DNA from: a virus
Virus record (IMG/VR): IMGVR_UViG_3300033153_006232
Coordinates: 1-23,556 of that record
Length of the DNA stretch: 23,556 nt
Reading direction: 5' to 3' (one strand)
Notes under the pieces: generated by a model
What the model was told of the DNA's origin: nothing
Databases searched by the model: none
Seen by the model: the letters and a program-made list of their open reading frames with translations, nothing else
In this document: piece by piece, positions 6,639 to 14,426 of the stretch
How positions within the stretch are numbered: position 1 is the first letter of the stretch
Layout: each line of letters starts with the position of its first letter
Made by a program: the position numbers and the translations under genes

Positions 6639-6683
6639 ATGAAGGTTTTAATCAAATCTCAAAAATTTCGCAGGATTAAGTGA
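6639..6683 (+). CDS. 14-codon ORF with strong SD before the terminator
   Basis: AAAGGAAG 6 bases upstream leads into MKVLIKSQKFRRIK, a very basic peptide whose TGA falls 10 bases before a strong hairpin. It may be a true micro-peptide, a degraded gene, or chance. Nothing beyond size, charge and SD can be said. Confidence 0.3.
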   Translation: MKVLIKSQKFRRIK

Positions 6684-6692
6684 GGGGAGAGC

Positions 6693-6720
6693 CTCCCGGA
6701 TATAGAGATGTATCCGGGAG
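6693..6720 (+). terminator. hairpin at the end of the early block
   Basis: CTCCCGGATA (6693-6702) and TATCCGGGAG (6711-6720) form a perfect 10-bp stem with an 8-base loop. What follows is T-rich but interrupted (CTATTCTTACCGTTTTATTT), so termination may be intrinsic but imperfect. It sits exactly between the early-type block and the intergenic region before the terminase genes. Confidence 0.6.
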
Positions 6721-6979
6721 CTATTCTTACCGTTTTATTTTATCGCTGATGTCGGAAACGATTTTCTTTAATTTTTTTTCAAACCATATAACATATCAAC
6801 AATCAATAACTTAATCCAGGTAGGCTTGCGCGCCGCACAAAAAATCCTTAAAATATTAGTTGACAAAAGATTAAATAACTCCATTATACTCTTAGAATTA
6901 TGGTTGTTTTCCATTATTGATTGGATGTGAAATTGCCTTTATACATCATATCCGGTCAATTTAAGGCGGGGGGTGCATC
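6721..6979 (+). other. non-coding module boundary
   Basis: About 260 bases with no convincing gene on either strand, AT-rich, with T runs (6751-6759), a GC-rich patch (GCGCGCCGC near 6828-6837) and the promoter candidate at 6860-6890. It separates the accessory block from the structural block. Confidence 0.6.
6860..6890 (+). promoter_or_regulatory. sigma70-type promoter candidate for the packaging and structural genes
   Basis: A perfect TTGACA (6860-6865) is followed by TATACT (6885-6890) at a 19-base spacer; overlapping alternatives ATTATA (6883-6888, 17 bases) and CATTAT (6882-6887, 16 bases) give better spacing. It lies in the only long intergenic gap of the window, upstream of the terminase operon, and downstream of the hairpin at 6693-6720. 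Confidence 0.5.
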
Positions 6980-7132
6980 GTGGTGCGAGTAAAAACCAAA
7001 ACCAAAAATGCCGATTTAACAACCAAATCTATACCCGAGATCAAGTTTATCAAACAATATCAAATATCAAAAATAAAACCCTGTAAATATAATCTACGCA
7101 ATAATATAAAAACAAAGGTGGTGAAGTTATAA
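6980..7132 (+). CDS. 50-codon ORF coupled to the small terminase gene; possible ParB-like remnant
   Basis: GTG at 6980 (or 6983) is preceded by a G-rich SD-like run (GGCGGGGGG, 6965-6973). The product is basic (VVRVKTKTKNADLTTK...) and ends VVKL with a TAA that overlaps the next ATG (TAATG). The stretch ISKIKPCKYNLRNN resembles the strand that opens ParB-like nuclease domains, usually of the form I..IkPy..NpR.n. If so, only the first element is left. It could equally be a short leader ORF. Confidence is low for function and moderate for translation. Confidence 0.4.
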   Translation: MVRVKTKTKNADLTTKSIPEIKFIKQYQISKIKPCKYNLRNNIKTKVVKL

Positions 7133-7644
7133 TGGGCAGGCGACCCATGAAAAACCCAACCGAGAAATTAAAAACCCCAAAGAAAGTCCGTGAGGCTATG
7201 TTTGCCTATTGGATGGCAACCGAGAACAAGAAGGAAGTATCCAAAAAATTCAAGGTTGCATATACGACAGTCCGGCGAATTTCCAAGCGTGAGGCCTGGC
7301 CAGCCCGCCGGTTGCAGGTTATAGCTGATGCCGAAAAAAAAACAAATGCCGCTATCATTGAAAAGGAATTGACCAATTTGGAGTTGGTTAAAGGTATCAG
7401 ACGGGGCGTGGCCACCCGATTATTGGAACGGATGAAAGAGGGAAAATATCATGCAACTGTGCGTGATTTTGTTTTAATTATGGAATTGGAAGGTAGGTTG
7501 GCGGGTAATATTCCGACCGACCCGGAAAAGCATGTCATCAATATCTTTAACAAATTGCCCGAAGCCGAACAAAATCAACTTGCACTCGACACTGCAAAGG
7601 TTCGTGACGCAATCAAGCAGAGAAATCGCTTTCGAATCACTTGA
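7132..7644 (+). CDS. terS: terminase small subunit
   Basis: The 170-residue protein has a helix-turn-helix at about residues 33-60 (NKKEVSKKFKVAYTTVRRIS, then KREAWPARR), the typical N-terminal DNA-recognition module of small terminases, followed by helical segments (EKKTNAAIIEKELTNLELVK and onward) suited to ring formation. TerS recognises the pac or cos site and feeds DNA to the large subunit. AAGGTGGTG about 8 bases upstream serves as SD. The 3' end overlaps the large terminase gene, the normal order. Identification rests on the HTH, size and immediate linkage to TerL. Confidence 0.8.
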   Translation: MGRRPMKNPTEKLKTPKKVREAMFAYWMATENKKEVSKKFKVAYTTVRRISKREAWPARRLQVIADAEKKTNAAIIEKELTNLELVKGIRRGVATRLLERMKEGKYHATVRDFVLIMELEGRLAGNIPTDPEKHVINIFNKLPEAEQNQLALDTAKVRDAIKQRNRFRIT

Positions 7645-9193
7645 ATCGTATTTGTTATTATATCATCACCGGAACAGCATCGGGCAACAATGCACATTTG
7701 ATCAGCGAGAGTGGGCGATTTCTATTTATCTCGACACCTCGCCGTATATTGTTATAATGAAATCAGTGCAATGCGGCATATCGGAATATCTGACCGTATT
7801 TACACTGGCGGAGATGATGCGGGGCAATTATGTTTTATATGGATTCCCGACCGATACCGACCGGGATGAATTTATCCATGACCGGCTCGATAAGGTAGTC
7901 GATAAGGTTAAATTATATATGGATGGCAAAGGCAGTGTTGATAATGTCGGCTTAAAACATTTTTGGGATGCCGGGTTATATGCCGTAACGACCGGATCAA
8001 AAACAGCCTTCAAATCAAAAACAGTGCAAACGGTTATCATCGATGAATTGGATAAATGCAACATGGAAAATCTTGTCCTGGCAAAAGACCGAACGGCGGC
8101 CTGTTATATATTATTAGGCCGGGAACCAAATTTTCGCAAGGTCGGCAATCCGACTATATCCGGGTATGGCATCCACGCTGAATTTGAAAAGACCGACAAA
8201 AAATATTATAGTTTCAAATGTTCACACTGCAATCAATGGCAGGATTTAAAATGGGAACGGAACATTTGCCGCCAGATCGATAATATGACTTATGAATTGA
8301 TTGACACCGAATGGACATTGGAATCAAAGCGAGATATAAACATTCATTGCAAATCATGTGGTGGTATCTTAAACCGCATCCATGATAAGGCCGAATGGAT
8401 AGCCGAGAAGCCATCGATTGAAAAATCAGGGTATCATATTAGCCAATTATTCACAAATCAATTTTCAATCAAATCTTTATGGAATGATTTCAATGAATCA
8501 TTATCAAAACCGCTTGAACATCAGGCCTTCATCAATTCCAAGCTGGGTTTACCATATACAGGGTCGGGTGAAAAGCTGTCGTTTTATGATTTAGATAATT
8601 GCAGTGCTGATTATTATTTCCCGTCAGGTCATGGCGACAGTTTTGCCGGGGTTGATGTCGGCAGGCTACTACATGTCCGAATCGATTGTTTTGCTGATGA
8701 CAAGCGCAAAATGATATGGGCGGGGACAGTCGCCGACTGGGACGCCTTAAATCGCCTGTTTGAACGTATGGGGGTTAGGTTTTGTATCATCGATGCCTTA
8801 CCTGAAACCCACAAGGCGCGGGAATTTATTGAAGCGTTTGGACATGGATTATTATGTTATTTCACCAAGTCGGAACGGTCGGGAACATTGAAGCCGAATA
8901 TTGAGGAACATACCATCAACGTCAACCGCACCGAACAGATAGATGATGCCACAAGCGTATATGTTCGGCGGCAATGTATCATTCCGAGTCATTACCGAAC
9001 GATTGACAATGGCGATTGGGTTGACCAGATGTTTGCGCCGACCAGGGTTCTTGATTTAATGCGCAACCCGCCGGTTTATAAATGGGACGCTGGCGATGAA
9101 CCTGATCATCATCGGTTCGCCGATGTTTATTGTAATATGGCCGCCCGGTTATTGGGTTGGGGCGATGCCGAACCTGTTATATTATGGCTTTAA
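7532..9193 (+). CDS. terL: terminase large subunit, GpA-like family
   Basis: The protein has 553 residues. The ATPase region holds a divergent Walker A (KSVQCGIS, 77-84) and a clear Walker B (VIIDE, 168-172). Two CxxC pairs (C230/C233 and C273/C276) form a zinc-binding insert typical of lambda GpA-like terminases. The C-terminal nuclease has acidic residues in FAGVDVG (D375), CIIDALPE (D421) and HHRFADVY (D531). The enzyme pumps DNA into proheads using ATP and cuts it. The ATG at 7532 overlaps the small subunit gene by 113 bases and has only a weak SD (GGA); a GTG at 7604 is an alternative start that keeps all domains. Before residue 50 the sequence is not recognisably conserved. Confidence 0.9.
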   Translation: MSSISLTNCPKPNKINLHSTLQRFVTQSSREIAFESLESYLLLYHHRNSIGQQCTFDQREWAISIYLDTSPYIVIMKSVQCGISEYLTVFTLAEMMRGNYVLYGFPTDTDRDEFIHDRLDKVVDKVKLYMDGKGSVDNVGLKHFWDAGLYAVTTGSKTAFKSKTVQTVIIDELDKCNMENLVLAKDRTAACYILLGREPNFRKVGNPTISGYGIHAEFEKTDKKYYSFKCSHCNQWQDLKWERNICRQIDNMTYELIDTEWTLESKRDINIHCKSCGGILNRIHDKAEWIAEKPSIEKSGYHISQLFTNQFSIKSLWNDFNESLSKPLEHQAFINSKLGLPYTGSGEKLSFYDLDNCSADYYFPSGHGDSFAGVDVGRLLHVRIDCFADDKRKMIWAGTVADWDALNRLFERMGVRFCIIDALPETHKAREFIEAFGHGLLCYFTKSERSGTLKPNIEEHTINVNRTEQIDDATSVYVRRQCIIPSHYRTIDNGDWVDQMFAPTRVLDLMRNPPVYKWDAGDEPDHHRFADVYCNMAARLLGWGDAEPVILWL

Positions 9194-9207
9194 TATGGAA
9201 ATAAAAC

Positions 9208-11367
9208 ATGCGCATATTTAATTACGAAATAACAAAATTGCCAAAAGCCAGGCCGCCAAAAGCAATCGCATCTGACGAGGGCAAAAAAGCTGTTTCCAGT
9301 GAAATAATTCAAAGGATAATTCGTATCGGCGGCCGTCCGGTAATATTCAACGCTACCGAATTTTCCGAAAGCAATGTCGACCTGACCAATGCCAATGTCG
9401 GATTGGCCGTTAAGATTATTGGCAATAATGTATCCACTTTGCCATTGATGGTGCGGCGCAAAGCGCGTGTCAATGGCAAGACAACTTGGGTCGATGAACC
9501 CGACCATGACGCTTTACAATTATTTAAAGAACCGAATCCGCATCATTCGCAATATGATATATTCACTCATATTGTCCAATCACTGGTCATTACCGGTAAG
9601 TCATATATAACCATGAATCCAATGTTCCAAAAGCCGCCGACCGAACTGCGCCCGCATCCATCATGGATGTTTAATATTAAATATGACAAGGCGACTGGCT
9701 GGCCGTCTGGATATATTTATGACCCTTATCAAAAGAAAATCAATTTCGAGTTAGAGGAAGTTTTATACACTCACTTTTATCATATGTCATCGCCGTTTGA
9801 AGGTGCCAATCCATTGTCAGCCATTATGGACGAGATTAAATCAAATTTCTATGCTATTAAATGGCATCAGGAATATTTTAAGAACAGTGCTTCACCCGAT
9901 GTCTTGTTCTTGAATAAAAGCCTCAAGGGAATGAGCCCGGAAGAAGAAGAAAAATTTCTAACATCATGGGCAAGACGGCATAAAGGATATAAAAAAGCTT
10001 TTAACGCCGGAATACTGCCATCCGGGTTTGATTTTAAACAACTGGATCAAAAGATAAAAGATTTGGTCATCGATACCATTATCACTTTGAACCGCGAACA
10101 GATTTTGGGGTTCCTGATGGTGCCGCCATCGGAAGCGGGGGTTTTGAAGGACGCATCATATGCCAACGCGATGATGCAGAAACGGTCATTCTGGGAAAAC
10201 AGCCTGATTCCGTTGGTCAAAATATATATGATGTCAATCAATCGGCAGGTAATCTGGCCTAATTGGTCAGATGAGTTTGAATTATATCAGGATATATCAG
10301 GTGTGGCGGCCTTGCAGGAAGATAAGGCGGTTACTTATAAGGCGATGCGCGATGGTGTTGAGGGGGGATTTCTGACTCCGAATGATGCTCGTCGCGGAGT
10401 TGGCCAGGAACCGATTGAAGATGAAAATGCCGATAAATTGAGAATTGCGCCGATGCCGGTTCCGAGTAACGCGGCTGACGGCGGGAAATCGTTATCGGTT
10501 AAATCGGCGGCCGATGACGACCCGCCCGATCCGCGTGTTATGCATTGGAAAGCCTTCGATGAAAAAACAATCAAATATGAATCATCGTTTGTTGAAATAA
10601 TTGAGAAGTTTTTTGAGGCGCAAAAGAAGCGGGTGCTGAATAATCTTTCCGGCGAAGCGACTGCTCGCGGCGCCTTCTTTAAGACATGGTTATTCAAGAT
10701 GAAACAGGAACCGCCCGAACTGAAACGTGGCGATTCACAGGAACTGCCGGATCATATTATCAAGTTTTTTAATATCCAATTAGAAGATGAAGCCCTGGAA
10801 GGATTGACCAAACAACCGATTACTGATGCGGTTGCTAAATCCGGGCAGGCATTTATTGCATCGCATAATTTGGATATATCGTTCAATCTTAAAAATCCAG
10901 ACGTATTGACTTCAATATCTCAACAAGTCAAACGAATCAAATATATTAATGACGATACATTTGTCAAATTGAAATCATTGCTTGATGACGCATATGATAA
11001 CGCTTGGACAATCAATCAACTGGAAAGCGGAATCAAAGATTTATATGACAAATGGATTGTTGGTGATTGGGACTATAAACTGAAATTACAATCACGCGCA
11101 CGGACAATTGCTCGAACCGAAATGGGTGCCGCCGTTAATGGCGGCGAATATTTTGGGCAATTACAGGCCGGCGTGACAAAACGGGAATGGTTAGCTACTG
11201 TTGATGGTAACACACGATTTGAACATGCGATTGCCGATGGTCAGAAAGTCGACATACAGGAATCGTTTACCGTAGGTGGTGAAAAATTGCGATACCCATC
11301 AGACCCTAATGGTTCGCCTGGCAATGTAATAAATTGCCGATGCACGGTGATTGAGTATTTCGATTAA
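9208..11367 (+). CDS. portal protein fused to Mu F/SPP1 gp7-like minor capsid domain
   Basis: In this 719-residue protein, residues 1-415 match an HK97-type portal: NANVGLAVKIIGNNVSTLPL (61-80), the ITGKSYI region (128-134), HMSSPFEGANPLSAI (192-206) and VPPSEAGVL (305-313). A disordered acidic linker (425-445) leads to a second domain ending in the head-morphogenesis signature: ARTEMGAAVNGG (635-646), W.A..DGNTR..H...DGQ (661-679), and PGNVINCRC (704-712). The portal forms the dodecameric DNA channel; the gp7/F domain protein is a minor head protein that associates with it. These are usually two genes, here one. No stop or frameshift lies at the junction. It follows TerL by 14 bases, as expected. 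Confidence 0.9.
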   Translation: MRIFNYEITKLPKARPPKAIASDEGKKAVSSEIIQRIIRIGGRPVIFNATEFSESNVDLTNANVGLAVKIIGNNVSTLPLMVRRKARVNGKTTWVDEPDHDALQLFKEPNPHHSQYDIFTHIVQSLVITGKSYITMNPMFQKPPTELRPHPSWMFNIKYDKATGWPSGYIYDPYQKKINFELEEVLYTHFYHMSSPFEGANPLSAIMDEIKSNFYAIKWHQEYFKNSASPDVLFLNKSLKGMSPEEEEKFLTSWARRHKGYKKAFNAGILPSGFDFKQLDQKIKDLVIDTIITLNREQILGFLMVPPSEAGVLKDASYANAMMQKRSFWENSLIPLVKIYMMSINRQVIWPNWSDEFELYQDISGVAALQEDKAVTYKAMRDGVEGGFLTPNDARRGVGQEPIEDENADKLRIAPMPVPSNAADGGKSLSVKSAADDDPPDPRVMHWKAFDEKTIKYESSFVEIIEKFFEAQKKRVLNNLSGEATARGAFFKTWLFKMKQEPPELKRGDSQELPDHIIKFFNIQLEDEALEGLTKQPITDAVAKSGQAFIASHNLDISFNLKNPDVLTSISQQVKRIKYINDDTFVKLKSLLDDAYDNAWTINQLESGIKDLYDKWIVGDWDYKLKLQSRARTIARTEMGAAVNGGEYFGQLQAGVTKREWLATVDGNTRFEHAIADGQKVDIQESFTVGGEKLRYPSDPNGSPGNVINCRCTVIEYFD

Positions 11368-11393
11368 CAAGTAAACAGAAAGGATTTTGCATC

Positions 11394-11981
11394 ATGCAAA
11401 AAAAGAAATTGAGATTATTGCCGGTGCTTGTCATGCTTGGTGTTCTTGCTATATTAGCGTCGATGAATCTTGTCGATGATGTCGATGCCAATATTCCGAG
11501 AACTCTAAACTATTCGGCATCATATTCGATGACGAAAATATCACCTGACACAACCGCCGCAGTAACGGATGGCCTTGATACAGGCGCATTGACACCGCCG
11601 TTCTTTTTTCAGGGATTGGGAGTATATGAAGATATTGAAGGATATATTTATATCTCCGGTGTCACCGTTGATACCGGCGATGCCGCGGCCGATACGATTG
11701 ACCTGTCAAAAGATTCGGTTTTATATCTGATGTATACGGCCTGTGATTATAACCGGACAATTAAAAATCTAATCGAGACTGGTTCGCTAACCGTATATAC
11801 TGGCGGGCGTTCACTTGACACGGTTTGGTTTACGCTTCCGCCTGGAACGGGCACTGGCGGTATATGCAATAATGTATTTTTTAATTTTGATTATGCGATT
11901 GCCGATTCGGATAACAGCGTGGCGCGGGCGGGCGCAGGTGTTATATATACCATAACCGTCAATATGGTTGCCAAATTATAA
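11394..11981 (+). CDS. signal-peptide-bearing protein in the head cassette, unknown function
   Basis: The protein has 195 residues. The N-terminus is a clear signal or anchor: basic MQKKKLRLLP, a hydrophobic core LVMLGVLAILA, then ASMNLVDDVDAN. The remainder is threonine-, glycine- and aspartate-rich and probably beta-structured (GYIYISGVTVDTGD, SLTVYTGGRSLDTVWFTLPP, VIYTITVNMVAKL). AAAGGA lies about 8 bases before the ATG. By position (between portal and protease/capsid) it would be a head decoration or assembly protein, but a cleavable or membrane-inserting N-terminus is unexpected for such a role. The family is not recognised. An alternative is an accessory envelope gene inserted in the operon. 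Confidence 0.65.
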   Translation: MQKKKLRLLPVLVMLGVLAILASMNLVDDVDANIPRTLNYSASYSMTKISPDTTAAVTDGLDTGALTPPFFFQGLGVYEDIEGYIYISGVTVDTGDAAADTIDLSKDSVLYLMYTACDYNRTIKNLIETGSLTVYTGGRSLDTVWFTLPPGTGTGGICNNVFFNFDYAIADSDNSVARAGAGVIYTITVNMVAKL

Positions 11982-11999
11982 CCCCCGCAGGTGATGACC

Positions 12000-14099
12000 A
12001 TGAAAAAACAGTTTAAACTTGAAGGTGATAAACAATTCCGGTTTGACGCATCCAAGGCGGCGGCACAGATTGACGGTTCGCTGATTATCGAAGGCTGGGT
12101 TTCAACGCCCGATCTTGACGATGGTATGGATATTGTCGAACCGACAGCATTCACCAAAGCGGTCATCGATGAATACATGCAGAAACCGATTGTCCTGTTC
12201 ATGCATCGGTATCACGACTTGCCGGTCGGCAAAACATTGGCCTTGCATGTCGTTCCCGATAAAGGTTTGTGGGCATCAATTCAATTGTTGCCGACCGAAT
12301 CGATGGGCAGAGACCTGATTCTGTTAGTCAAAGCTGGCGTGGTCAAATCGTTTTCATATTCATATCGTGTTAAAAAATTTACTGTCGATGAGGAAACGGG
12401 CATTCGCACGATACATGAATTTTCAAAGTTGTCGGAAATCACCGTTGCCAACCTGGGCATGGATTTCTACGCGACCTTTGAGGAAGCGGCCAAGGCTGGA
12501 GTTGAAATCAAGTCAAAAGAATTAATCGAATTAGCACGCGAAACGCTTGGCGATAAGTATAAGTCAATCGGCGTGCAGAAAGGAAATAATAAATTGAACG
12601 AAGAAGAAAAAAAGGCAATGCAGGAACAATTGGAAAAGACTCAAAATCAAGCTAATACTGCAACTGCCAAAATAAGCGAAGTCAAAAATGAGGTTGCCGA
12701 AGTTTCCAAGTTAATCATCGAAATGAAAGAAGCGCAGGAAAAAACGGATGCCGAGAAAACCGAATTTATGACAAAGATGCTGAGCGATTTCACCACATCG
12801 CATCAAGCATTGACCGAAGCGATTCAAAAGGTTTCCACATCCAAAACGATGTTTGGATCGGAAACCGAGGAATGTCCGTTTGATATTAAGTCTTTAATGT
12901 CAAAACCGACTGTCCGATTGAAACGAGTTTTCAGTGAAAGCAAGTTTGCGCAAATTGAGGATGTCAGACGACAAAATGATATGGTTTTGATGATTGATGC
13001 CATCAAATGTGCCGCCGATGAAAACTATCGGTCAAATCGCAAAGAAGACCGTATCGCTAATCTTGATTCATATAAGGAATTAAAGATAATGGCGAAAAGT
13101 GCGGGTGTTAATATGAAAGCAATGGACACCTCAACTTCCGATGAAGGTTCGCAATTTTTGCCGGTTGGCTATTCAGCCAGAATGCATGAGATGGTGCGTG
13201 AGGAATTGGCCGTTGTCAATATGCATCCCTCATTCCCGATGATTGCCGCATCACAGGTCGACCCGGTCGAAGGTTCTGATACTATTGCAACCCGCGCAAC
13301 CCAGAAGACAACGGTTGTAAGCGCCTTCAATACGACCGAGCAAACGCCCGGTTCGGCGAATAAAACTTTCACCGCAGAAAAGTTGCGTGGCCGCACGCAG
13401 TTCAGTGGTGAAGCCGATGAGGATTTGATTATTAGCATATTTGATTATGTTGAACGGAAGGTCGCCCGGTCGATTGCACGCGCTCTTGAGTATGCCTTCA
13501 TTTCCGGTGATGATGCCGGTGCAACCGGACTTGATTCCGGGGATACCCCTGGCTCGACTGATGCCCGATATTGTTGGGATGGTTTCAGGGTTGCCACACA
13601 ATCAGGAAACAAAGTTGATCTGTCAACATTTTCAGAAAAGAATTTGAATCTGTTAAGATCAAAAGGCGGCAAATACTTCAAATCACCGGATCAATTTTAC
13701 TGGTTGACCTCATTGGTGGTTTATTTGCTTCATTTCCTTGATCCTGATGAAATGCCATCGGTTCATACGATTGACAAGTATGGCGCGCAGGCAACGGTAG
13801 TGACCGGTGAATTAGGCAAGTATGGCGCATCACCGATTCTCACTTCGGAATTTGTGCTGAATACATATGACGCGACCGGTGTTTATTCCGGTGCGGGTCA
13901 GACCCGGTCAATCGTTCAGGCCGTTAACCGTGAGGCCTTTAAGCTGGGTGTCTGGAAAACGGTTTCAATCGAAGTCATTCGCAACGCCCTTGATGATGTT
14001 TATGACATTGTTGGCTGGTGGCGCGGTGATATGAAGTGCATCTATGACGAAACTGCCGAAGATGTTACCGCAACCGGTTACGGCGTAACGACAACTTAA
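12000..14099 (+). CDS. prohead protease-scaffold-major capsid protein fusion
   Basis: The product has 699 residues in three parts. Residues 1-165 are an HK97-family prohead protease: LIIEGWVSTPDLDDGMDIVE (28-47), HRYHDLPVGK with the likely catalytic histidine H69, and KSFSYSYRV with the likely serine S119, then the EI.V....D.YA strand. Residues 195-277 are a charged coiled coil like a scaffold or delta domain. From about 370 onward is an HK97-fold capsid (SDEGSQFLPVGYSARM, FSGEADEDLI, VERKVARSIARALEYAFISG, FKLGVW). The protease would mature the shell by removing the scaffold and itself. The ATG at 12000 is chosen because AGGTGA (11989-11994) is spaced 5 bases before it; GTG 11991 and ATG 11994 are upstream alternatives. 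No internal start with a strong SD was seen at the domain borders. Confidence 0.88.
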   Translation: MKKQFKLEGDKQFRFDASKAAAQIDGSLIIEGWVSTPDLDDGMDIVEPTAFTKAVIDEYMQKPIVLFMHRYHDLPVGKTLALHVVPDKGLWASIQLLPTESMGRDLILLVKAGVVKSFSYSYRVKKFTVDEETGIRTIHEFSKLSEITVANLGMDFYATFEEAAKAGVEIKSKELIELARETLGDKYKSIGVQKGNNKLNEEEKKAMQEQLEKTQNQANTATAKISEVKNEVAEVSKLIIEMKEAQEKTDAEKTEFMTKMLSDFTTSHQALTEAIQKVSTSKTMFGSETEECPFDIKSLMSKPTVRLKRVFSESKFAQIEDVRRQNDMVLMIDAIKCAADENYRSNRKEDRIANLDSYKELKIMAKSAGVNMKAMDTSTSDEGSQFLPVGYSARMHEMVREELAVVNMHPSFPMIAASQVDPVEGSDTIATRATQKTTVVSAFNTTEQTPGSANKTFTAEKLRGRTQFSGEADEDLIISIFDYVERKVARSIARALEYAFISGDDAGATGLDSGDTPGSTDARYCWDGFRVATQSGNKVDLSTFSEKNLNLLRSKGGKYFKSPDQFYWLTSLVVYLLHFLDPDEMPSVHTIDKYGAQATVVTGELGKYGASPILTSEFVLNTYDATGVYSGAGQTRSIVQAVNREAFKLGVWKTVSIEVIRNALDDVYDIVGWWRGDMKCIYDETAEDVTATGYGVTTT

Positions 14100-14115
14100 A
14101 GGATAATAACAAAAT

Positions 14116-14142
14116 GGCGGGTGTATCAATGGTGCGCCCGCC
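14116..14142 (+). terminator. GC-rich hairpin after the capsid gene
   Basis: GGCGGGTG (14116-14123) pairs with CGCCCGCC (14135-14142) with one G-U pair and an 11-base loop. There is no following T run, so it is more likely a partial attenuator or an mRNA 3'-end stabiliser than a full terminator. It would help set capsid mRNA above that of the downstream genes. Confidence 0.4.
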
Positions 14143-14168
14143 GATATTAAAATTGTGAGGAGAAAAAA

Positions 14169-14423
14169 ATGAAAATCGCATTTATACCAACAAAGGTTAT
14201 TTCGTTTTATTCCGGTAATGGCATCAATTGCAGTGGCGGCCAGATCGTCAGCGTTAACCTGGAAACCGCCGAAAGGCTATTGACTGACATGCCTGAAAAT
14301 TGGGAATTAAAGGGTGACGATCCCGAAACCAAGGCTCTCCAAAATAAACTGGCGGGCAAAAAGGTTGCCAAACAACCAGACGAAAACAAGGCGGCATTTG
14401 GCGGCAAAAAGAAAAAGGAATAA
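14169..14423 (+). CDS. small hypothetical protein in the head-neck region
   Basis: The protein has 84 residues. Its N-terminal half has a compact pattern GGQIVSVNLETAERLLTDMP, followed by NWE and a lysine-rich tail (FGGKKKKE). Short phage proteins next to capsid and connector genes often carry this kind of G-x-IV-x-V...A..LL motif; its job is not established. The small protein at 16467 shows a similar arrangement (AGKIVDVSAGKETKLLDGGY). GAGGAG 8 bases upstream supports the start. Confidence 0.65.
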   Translation: MKIAFIPTKVISFYSGNGINCSGGQIVSVNLETAERLLTDMPENWELKGDDPETKALQNKLAGKKVAKQPDENKAAFGGKKKKE

Positions 14424-14426
14424 CAA

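Noticed and set aside
6721-6797. Minus-strand stretch that would read VIWFEKKLKKIVSDISDKIKR ahead of the hairpin
   Set aside because: Only 22 residues, bounded by stops, without a start codon. Possibly a decayed gene end, but not enough to annotate.
6793-6850. Search for attachment site or tRNA in the intergenic gap
   Set aside because: No cloverleaf and no integrase nearby.
12115-12318. Plus-strand ORF inside the protease domain
   Set aside because: Overlaps a domain with clear protease motifs and has no SD.
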